Source: Alcaligenes sp. SORT26
GTDB taxonomy: Bacteria; Pseudomonadota; Gammaproteobacteria; Burkholderiales; Burkholderiaceae_B
NCBI RefSeq assembly: GCF_017377875.1
Contig: NZ_CP070975.1
Coordinates: 3,224,001-3,288,000, forward strand
Length of the DNA: 64,000 bases
Reading direction: 5' to 3'
Position numbers and translations under genes: made by a program. Under the pieces are notes generated by a model that was not told the origin of the DNA, ran no database searches, and worked only from the letters and a program-made list of their open reading frames with translations. Below are positions 58,159 through 64,000 of the stretch, piece after piece. The first letter of the stretch is position 1; every line of letters begins with the position of its first letter.

Positions 58159-59348
58159 AGAAAGAACGAATTGTGGTGTGTGGCGGGGCCTTGGCCGGTA
58201 TGGCCAGCGCCCTGGGTTTACGCAAGGCCGGGCTTGACGTCAGTATCTTGTCGCCCGCCTATAAGCCTATGGAACTGGCAGCCGGACAATATCACCCCCG
58301 TGTGTATGCCGTCTCGGTCGCCAGTCAGCGCTTTTTGGCGCAGTTGGGTGCCTGGAATTTGATGTCTGCCCAGCGCATTTCTCCCGTGCAGGCAATGGAA
58401 GTGCATGGGGATGGCGGTGGTAGCCTGAATCTGCATGCCTGGCAGGACGCGCAGGATTATTTGGCCTGGATTGTCGAATCTGGCCAGATGGAGCAGGCGC
58501 TGTATCAGGCTTTGCAGGTTTTTGGTGTGCCCTGGATTGAAGACCGCTTCGAGCGTCTGGAAGGCAATACCATTGTCACTGCCGGGCAAAAACGCATTAC
58601 TGCGGACTTGTTTGTAGGCGCAGATGGGGCCCGATCAGGACTGCGTACCGCAGCCGGAATTGAGCACCACGGACGTGAATACGGCGATGCCGGTTTGGTG
58701 GCGCACTTCAATGTAGAACGGCCGCATCAGCAAGTTGCTTTGCAGTGGTTTACGGGCGACTCGATTCTGGCCCTGTTGCCTATGCCGGATGTGGATGGCA
58801 AGCCGCAAGTCTCTATGGTCTGGTCCGTGCCGCAAGCGCAGGCGGACAAGGTGCTGGCCATGCCGTCTGACGAGCAGGCCCAGTATCTGCAGAACAGCTT
58901 GTTCTCCTTATCGAATGGCCGTTTGGGGCAGTTGACGCTGCGTAGTCCCGTACACGGCTTTCCCTTGACTTTCGAGCGCAGCGGCCTGGTGTCGCCGGGC
59001 GTGGCTTTGGTGGGCGATGCGGCGCATCGAGTCCATCCATTGGCGGGTCAGGGCTTGAATCTGGGTTTGGGCGATATCGAGGCCTTGATCAAGGTCTTGT
59101 CGGAACGCGGCCCATATTATTCGGTGGGGGATATGCGTGTGCTCAATCGCTATAAACGTGCGCGTGCCGAACCGATTGCGGCCATGCGTGCAGCAACCGA
59201 TGGCTTGTACCGCTTGTTCGCCGCACCGGGAGCACCTGCTTCCATGCTGCGTAATGCAGGCATGCAGGTGGTGGATCGTTTACCGTGGGTCAAACGCCGC
59301 CTGATTGCGCATGCCGCCGGAGTCAGCCCCGGTTCTCTCTTGTTCTAA
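58155..59348 (+). CDS. UbiH/UbiF/COQ6-family FAD-dependent hydroxylase
   Basis: A 397-residue flavoprotein monooxygenase of the ubiquinone-hydroxylase family. The dinucleotide-binding start is IVVCGGALAGMASALGLRKAG. The middle motif is LFVGADGARSGLRTAAGI and the FAD-ribose motif GDAAHRVHPLAGQGLNLGLGDIEAL. It would hydroxylate the ubiquinone ring with O2. Which of UbiH, UbiF, UbiI or UbiM it equals cannot be told. With ubiUVT in this window, the cell has both O2-dependent and O2-independent routes. It is coupled to mltA by overlap. Confidence 0.88.
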   Translation: MKKERIVVCGGALAGMASALGLRKAGLDVSILSPAYKPMELAAGQYHPRVYAVSVASQRFLAQLGAWNLMSAQRISPVQAMEVHGDGGGSLNLHAWQDAQDYLAWIVESGQMEQALYQALQVFGVPWIEDRFERLEGNTIVTAGQKRITADLFVGADGARSGLRTAAGIEHHGREYGDAGLVAHFNVERPHQQVALQWFTGDSILALLPMPDVDGKPQVSMVWSVPQAQADKVLAMPSDEQAQYLQNSLFSLSNGRLGQLTLRSPVHGFPLTFERSGLVSPGVALVGDAAHRVHPLAGQGLNLGLGDIEALIKVLSERGPYYSVGDMRVLNRYKRARAEPIAAMRAATDGLYRLFAAPGAPASMLRNAGMQVVDRLPWVKRRLIAHAAGVSPGSLLF

Positions 59349-59387
59349 GGCCGATAGAGTCTTGTCGATTAGCAAAGGAAGTACGTC

Positions 59388-60119
59388 ATGATGTTGCACC
59401 TTCGTTCTGTATTGGCTCTGGCGCTCTTGTCGCTGTGCAGCCTGGCTCAGGCAGCCAGCCCCGCCAAGGTAGATAGCCGTTTCGAGACCACACGCCAGGC
59501 GTTTGAAGCCGCTTTCCCAGGCGTGACGGTAGAGGGCATTCGCGCCACACCGTTTGCCAATTTGCTGGAGGTGGAAGTGGGCGGCACCTTGCTGTATACC
59601 GATCCGCAGGCCAGCTTTGTGCTGCAGGGTTCCTTGCTGGACAGCAAGACCCGCGTAGACCTGACCGAGCAGCGTATGCAGGAGCTTAACCGGGTGTCCT
59701 TGAACGACTTGCCCCTGGATAAAGCGATCAAGTTGGTGAAAGGCGACGGTAGCCGTCAAATGGTGGTGTTTGAAGATCCCAATTGCGGTTATTGCAAACG
59801 TCTACATACAACATTGCAGGAGATCGACAATGTTACGGTTTATAGCCTGATGTTTCCCATCCTGGGGCCAGACAGCCGCCGTAAAGCTGAAGACATCTGG
59901 TGTGCCCAAAACCCTGCAAAAACCTTGAGTGATTGGATGGGGGGTGGAGCACGGCCCGAGAAAGCCTCGTGTGAGCACCCATTGGATCAGTTATTGGCGG
60001 TAGGCCAGAAATTGCGTATTCAAGGCACCCCGGCTATTTACTTTGCCGATGGCAGTCGTGCTGATGGCTGGCTCCCTGCTGCCCAACTGCAATCCCGCCT
60101 GGAGGCTGCGGCCCAGTAA
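59388..60119 (+). CDS. dsbC: Thiol:disulfide isomerase DsbC
   Basis: A 243-residue periplasmic protein-disulfide isomerase. A signal peptide ends near QAA/S (about residue 23). The N-terminal dimerisation domain spans about 28-90, and the thioredoxin domain has active site Cys133-Gly-Tyr-Cys136. The cis-Pro is in IQGTPAIYFADG. A second cysteine pair is found in DIWCAQ and KASCEH. A terminator follows. Confidence 0.94.
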   Translation: MMLHLRSVLALALLSLCSLAQAASPAKVDSRFETTRQAFEAAFPGVTVEGIRATPFANLLEVEVGGTLLYTDPQASFVLQGSLLDSKTRVDLTEQRMQELNRVSLNDLPLDKAIKLVKGDGSRQMVVFEDPNCGYCKRLHTTLQEIDNVTVYSLMFPILGPDSRRKAEDIWCAQNPAKTLSDWMGGGARPEKASCEHPLDQLLAVGQKLRIQGTPAIYFADGSRADGWLPAAQLQSRLEAAAQ

Positions 60120-60146
60120 GTATTCCGGCCTGTCTTGAGCTAGAGC

Positions 60147-60170
60147 AACCCGCTTTCGAGCGGGTTTTTT
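60147..60170 (+). terminator. Intrinsic terminator of the mltA-dsbC run
   Basis: AACCCGCT, TTCG, AGCGGGTT, then TTTT. Confidence 0.92.
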
Positions 60171-60431
60171 ACGTCCAAGCGTTATGAAAACTATAATTAT
60201 TTATGATTCACGATTTTAATGGAATCGCAATTGAAAAATAAACCCGGAAGGGTAGCGGGAGTAAGGCTGACGTTATTTTGAAGACAAAAAATTTCAAACG
60301 CCACATTTGACCATTCTTTACTTTGTGCTCTGTATTCTTGAAGTGATAATTCTAACTATTGATAAAAAATAGTATTGTCGGCCCGCGCTGGGTCCATCGC
60401 AGGACTGACAATAATTAAATAGTAGGCGCTT
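60171..60431. other. AT-rich promoter region of the winged-helix/EAL-like gene
   Basis: About 260 bases without a gene and clearly AT-rich. An inverted repeat ACTATT-7-AATAGT at 60355-60373 lies 59 bases before the ATG and could be the protein's own operator (inference). Confidence 0.4.
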
Positions 60432-62048
60432 ATGGAACATGCACGTTGCGTGTTGATTGTTTTGGAAGAAGGCGAAGGCTTGCACTACTGGCAGGAACAA
60501 CTGCGGGTTTTCGGCACCAAGACAAGCGTGGTCAGATCCCTGGAAAAGGTGGCCGATGCAAGGCAATCCCAGGCTGATCTGTTGCTGTTTCCTGTCGAAG
60601 TGGGTTATGTCCCTTTGATGGTCGCCAAGCTGCGTAATGATTTCGGCTCCCTGGGTATTGTCGCGGTGCAGTCCGGCTTGTCGGCCAGCGCACGCGTACA
60701 GCTTTTGCTGACGGGGGCGGATGCCTGCCTGGCTCTGGATGTGCAAGTTCCCGAACTGATGGCCTGGTGTCATGCCGTGCGCCGTCGTAACGTCTATGCC
60801 GCTGTGGGCACCCTCCAGGCCGTGGAAGAGGTGCAGGACCAAGGTGGGCAGCAGGAATGGGTACTGCGCGATAAAGGCTGGACCCTGGTCGCTCCCAATG
60901 GTGTAGGCCTGGAGCTGACCCATAGCGAGCGTCAATTGATGGATGCCTTTATCCGGCACGCGGATGCCCGTTTCAGCCGTGAAGATCTGATGCGCGACAA
61001 GGGGCTGGCGGCCAGTGATAGTCGTGCCGTGGATTCTTTGATCAGTCGTTTGCGCCGCAAGGCCAGCCAGGCGGGTGTGGCTCTGCCGATCAAGTCCGTA
61101 CACGGTTGGGGATATACCTTTACGGGCAAGTTGCTGGCCCAGCAAGAGTCCTTGGACTCCGAGATCATGGAGTTTTATACGCCTCGTGACGAGTTGGAAT
61201 CGGCTCAGCCTACCCCGCTGGAACTGTTGCATGCCTTGGAAACACTGGACGTGCTTGATCCGCAGGCCAGCGAAGCCCTGTCTTTCTCTTACCAGTTGCG
61301 GGTAGCAACCAGCACAGGGCAATACAGTGGCGTGGATGCCCAGGTGTTCTGGACGTCGCCCACAGGCTTGCGTCTGTCTTCGGAATTAGTCTTGCGCCAC
61401 ATGCCGGACGCGATTCACCGTCAGGCCTTGTGCGAATGGATGTTGCGTACCTTGCTGGCTGATGTGCGTCGTTGGTGGCAGGAGTATTCCTTGCGAGCCA
61501 GCCATATCGGCCTGAAGTTGCCCCTTGATATGCTGTTGCCTATCTACAAACGCATGCCCAGCTTGTTGCGTCAGTTCGAGCTGCAGCCGTGCTGTCTGGA
61601 ACTGGATTTGTTCAGCGATGAGGATCTGGAAGAAACACCGGAGCTGATCCAGGCTTTGCAATATCTGCAAGACCATGACATTCAGGTCTGGTTGACCAGC
61701 ACGGAGATTGAAAACAATAAGCTCAATCGCCTGCGTGGCTGGCCCATCAGCGGCGTCAAGCTGGAAGCCGAGGTGATTCAGCGCGCATGCCGTGAACCTA
61801 CTTTCAAGGCATTGCTGGAAACAGCCTGCCACTTGTTGAGCGAGCAAGGCTTTGAGCTGGTGATCAAAGGGGTGGATAACCTGGAGCAACGCGACCTGGC
61901 GTTGAATCTGGAGTTGGGTCATTACCAAGGACGCCTGACGTCCGAGCTGATGTCCGAGGATGGTTTCTTGCTGACCCTGGCCAGCAGCGAGCCTTCTTTT
62001 GGACAAAGTCATGACTCGTCGCGACGTTTGAGCGGCAGTGTTTTGTAA
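60432..62048 (+). CDS. Receiver-like / winged-helix / degenerate-EAL regulator
   Basis: A 538-residue protein with an unusual order. Residues 1-120 look like a receiver domain, but the phospho-acceptor Asp strand reads DLLLFPVEVGY, without the Asp. Residues about 155-240 form an OmpR-type winged helix (LTHSERQLMDAFIRH, SRAVDSLISRLRRKASQAG, IKSVHGWGYTF). Residues about 270-530 have EAL-domain length and pattern, but the catalytic motifs are lost: LELDLFSDED for ELTES, WLTSTEIEN for DDFGTG, VIKGVDN for EGVE. I infer a DNA-binding protein without phosphorelay or phosphodiesterase activity, perhaps sensing cyclic-di-GMP or a protein partner. A terminator and a chemotaxis receptor follow. Confidence 0.8.
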   Translation: MEHARCVLIVLEEGEGLHYWQEQLRVFGTKTSVVRSLEKVADARQSQADLLLFPVEVGYVPLMVAKLRNDFGSLGIVAVQSGLSASARVQLLLTGADACLALDVQVPELMAWCHAVRRRNVYAAVGTLQAVEEVQDQGGQQEWVLRDKGWTLVAPNGVGLELTHSERQLMDAFIRHADARFSREDLMRDKGLAASDSRAVDSLISRLRRKASQAGVALPIKSVHGWGYTFTGKLLAQQESLDSEIMEFYTPRDELESAQPTPLELLHALETLDVLDPQASEALSFSYQLRVATSTGQYSGVDAQVFWTSPTGLRLSSELVLRHMPDAIHRQALCEWMLRTLLADVRRWWQEYSLRASHIGLKLPLDMLLPIYKRMPSLLRQFELQPCCLELDLFSDEDLEETPELIQALQYLQDHDIQVWLTSTEIENNKLNRLRGWPISGVKLEAEVIQRACREPTFKALLETACHLLSEQGFELVIKGVDNLEQRDLALNLELGHYQGRLTSELMSEDGFLLTLASSEPSFGQSHDSSRRLSGSVL

Positions 62049-62144
62049 GCCGCCTTAGCATCCAATCATCTCGATATGTAACTTTAATTAAGTATTCAAG
62101 CCCGAGGCCGTTACCCAGCTTGTTCGATGGGGCCTCTTAGCAGG

Positions 62145-62171
62145 CCGACCGTGCTGACACGGTCGGTTTTT
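62145..62171 (+). terminator. Intrinsic terminator before the chemotaxis receptor gene
   Basis: CCGACCGTG, CTGA, CACGGTCGG, then TTTTT. Confidence 0.92.
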
Positions 62172-62211
62172 GCGTACCTGGGACCTGTCTTTTCAGCGTT
62201 GCTCGGGGAAT

Positions 62212-63759
62212 ATGATGCGTTTGGGCTTGAAACAGAAGTTGTGGTTGCCATTGATCTTGTGTTTGATGGCATTGGTGGCGGTATTTACGTTCGTGAACTA
62301 TCAGCTCTATCAGGCACAGATGGAGGAGCGAAAAAATAGTTTGCAGCATATCGTCAATATCGCGGTGAATATTACGCAGGACTACCGGCAACTGGTCAGC
62401 AAAGGCGTACTTAGCCAGGAAGAGGCGCAAAAACAGGCGCTGCAACGCATCGGCAGTATCCGTTTTGGGCAGGAAGGCTATGTGTCGGTGCTCTCGACCG
62501 ATGTCATCTCCATCATGAATCCCAGCCGCCCCGAACTGGATGGCCAGGATGTCAGTGCGGTGGTCGATAGCAATGGCGTCCATCCTTTTGCCGAGATGAG
62601 CCGTATTGGCCGCAACGGCGGAGAAGGCTTTCTGGAATACCACTGGCCCAAACTGACTGACAAGGCCAACGCGCCCAAACTGGCCTTTGGTAAAGGGGTG
62701 ACCCAGTGGGACTGGGTGCTGACCTCCGGGGTGTATATCGACAATATCAAGGCGCGTTTTTTCAGCAATCTGCTCAGCTCCTCGGTGGTGTTCTTGCTGA
62801 TCATCGTGCTGGTGTCGGCCGTGACGGTGTTTCTGGCTCGGCAGATTTTTGCCGAACTGGGTGCCGAACCCGCGATCTTGCATGAAGCCGCTCAGGCGAT
62901 TGCCAATGGCGATTTGCGTGTTGCTCATTCCTTGCGTTCGATTCCAGACAATAGCGTGATGGCGTCCATCGAGCAGATGCGCTTGAAGCTGAACGACGTC
63001 ATGCGCACCTTGCAGCACAGCAGTGGTGTGATTGCGGACGATACTTCGCAACTGTCCGTGGGCAACCTGGAACTGTCCAGCCGCACGACTCAACAGGCGG
63101 CGGCTTTGCAGGAAACGGCATCGGCCATGGAAGAGATGACGGGTACGGTCCGTATGAGCGAAGAAAACGCCATGCGTGCTGAAGAGGTTTCCAGCCAGGT
63201 ACAGAAGACAGCTCAACATGGCGGTCAGATGGTCAGCGAGCTGGTGGACCGCATGGGTGCGATTCGGGACACCAGCGGCAAGGTGGCCGACATCACTACC
63301 GTTATCAACTCGATTGCGTTCCAGACCAATATTCTGGCCCTGAATGCGGCCGTGGAAGCGGCGCGAGCCGGGGAGCAAGGCCGTGGCTTTGCAGTTGTGG
63401 CGGGTGAGGTACGCGCCCTGGCGCAGCGCACGACGGCATCGGCTCAGGAAATTGCCCAATTGGTGGAAGCGTCCTCCAACAGCACCCGCGAAGGCGTGCA
63501 GTTGATGGGGCAGGTGGGCAACGTGATTGATGAGATGGTCACGGGCAGCTCGCAGGTCATGACGATTGTTCACGAGATCGCGGCCTCTACCCGCGAACAA
63601 ACCATTGGTATCGAGCAGATCAACGTGGCGGTGGGGCAGTTGGATTCGGCGACTCAGCAAAACGCCGAGATGGTGAATCAGGTGGCGCACACTTCCAGCG
63701 AATTGCAGGATCAGGTGCAGGAGCTGGATCGTTTGATTCAAGCCTTCCGTCTGGGGTGA
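62212..63759 (+). CDS. Methyl-accepting chemotaxis protein with single Cache domain
   Basis: A 515-residue inner-membrane chemoreceptor. Helix 1 is near residues 10-30. The periplasmic sCache_2-like domain follows ([56 protein letters not shown]). Helix 2 lies near 190-212, then a HAMP-like linker and the signalling hairpin [40 protein letters not shown]. The ligand is unknown; this Cache type often binds small organic acids. There is no C-terminal pentapeptide for CheR. GGGGA lies upstream of the ATG at 62212; the ATG at 62215 is equally possible. Confidence 0.93.
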   Translation: MMRLGLKQKLWLPLILCLMALVAVFTFVNYQLYQAQMEERKNSLQHIVNIAVNITQDYRQLVSKGVLSQEEAQKQALQRIGSIRFGQEGYVSVLSTDVISIMNPSRPELDGQDVSAVVDSNGVHPFAEMSRIGRNGGEGFLEYHWPKLTDKANAPKLAFGKGVTQWDWVLTSGVYIDNIKARFFSNLLSSSVVFLLIIVLVSAVTVFLARQIFAELGAEPAILHEAAQAIANGDLRVAHSLRSIPDNSVMASIEQMRLKLNDVMRTLQHSSGVIADDTSQLSVGNLELSSRTTQQAAALQETASAMEEMTGTVRMSEENAMRAEEVSSQVQKTAQHGGQMVSELVDRMGAIRDTSGKVADITTVINSIAFQTNILALNAAVEAARAGEQGRGFAVVAGEVRALAQRTTASAQEIAQLVEASSNSTREGVQLMGQVGNVIDEMVTGSSQVMTIVHEIAASTREQTIGIEQINVAVGQLDSATQQNAEMVNQVAHTSSELQDQVQELDRLIQAFRLG

Positions 63760-63868
63760 TAAAAGGCGCTGCCTCGCGCCAGCCAAGGGGTGCGCCGATT
63801 ATTTTTGATCGTATACTGCTCCTTGGTACTGGGCTTGTCCTGCGGCAGACCGGCATTTAGGAGGATGT

Positions 63869-64000
63869 ATGTTGCGCGCACCTGTTGTAGCGGTATTGAT
63901 GGTGGGAATGGTTGGGTCGGCTTGGGCGGCTACGCTGCCTTCGGCCCAGGGTGAAGTTCAGGCGCACGAACATCATGAACGAATACTGAGCTTGCAGCAG
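63869..64000 (+). CDS. Exported protein, N-terminal fragment (cut by window end)
   Basis: Forty-four codons are visible, open to the window end. AGGAGG lies 4 bases before the ATG. A signal peptide MLRAPVVAVLMVGMVGSAWA is followed by a polar region with HEHHERILSLQQ. A Gln/Glu-rich start after the signal peptide is seen in outer-membrane transporters of two-partner secretion, but there is too little sequence to identify it. Confidence 0.6.
   Translation, partial: MLRAPVVAVLMVGMVGSAWAATLPSAQGEVQAHEHHERILSLQQ

Noticed and set aside
62137-63786. A 549-codon frame antisense to the chemotaxis receptor
   Set aside because: Rich in His, Gln and Arg as typical shadow frames; the plus strand encodes a complete receptor.

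Overview
The window looks like chromosomal DNA of a betaproteobacterium of the family Alcaligenaceae, most probably Alcaligenes. The basis is recall of the 16S rRNA sequence, Bordetella-like gene orders (birA-coaX, dacC-dat-ybeD-lipB, gph-trpEGDC) and the overall GC content; no database search was possible. Most of it is core genome. I saw no insertion sequence, prophage or CRISPR array.

Layout. 1-7.8 kb: a PaaK-like acyl-CoA ligase, an orphan amino-acid-binding protein, HMG-CoA lyase coupled to a small membrane protein, dprA, def-fmt and an EamA transporter. 7.8-15 kb: one minus-strand block with a LysR regulator, a DUF1445 protein, a complete DctP-DctQ-DctM TRAP transporter, a DUF2848 protein and an amidase. 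It resembles an uptake-and-hydrolysis operon with an unknown substrate. 15-21 kb: waaC, waaA, a cold-shock gene, and birA-coaX-(58-aa membrane protein)-galU. 21-31 kb: a hydrolase, dacC, a D-amino-acid transaminase, ybeD and lipB, then a FecI/FecR/TonB-receptor iron-uptake set and an enoyl-CoA hydratase, then lipA. 31.5-34 kb: an unknown gene, ung, and a long gene-free stretch holding TATATA palindromes, a 19-unit tetranucleotide repeat and three tandem rRNA promoters. 34-39.4 kb: a full rRNA operon (16S, tRNA-Ile, tRNA-Ala, 23S, 5S).

40-48 kb is an anaerobic module: a DNR/FNR-type regulator, a polytopic membrane protein, a DUF2249 protein, UbiU-UbiV-UbiT (oxygen-independent ubiquinone hydroxylation) and anaerobic ribonucleotide reductase with its activase. 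FNR-type sites (TTGAT-N4-ATCAA-like) lie upstream of the regulator, the ubi genes and nrdD, and a pair of NrdR boxes precedes nrdD. The large NrdD chain stops after its zinc site. The segment carrying the glycyl-radical motif RVMGY is a separate 60-codon cistron with its own strong ribosome-binding site.

48-56 kb: a HIT protein and trpC, trpD, trpG, trpE behind a trpL leader peptide and attenuator, then gph, an EAL-CBS-GGDEF protein and rpe. 56-64 kb: apaG, mltA, a UbiH-family hydroxylase, dsbC, an unusual receiver-like/winged-helix/degenerate-EAL protein, a chemotaxis receptor and the start of an exported protein cut by the window edge.
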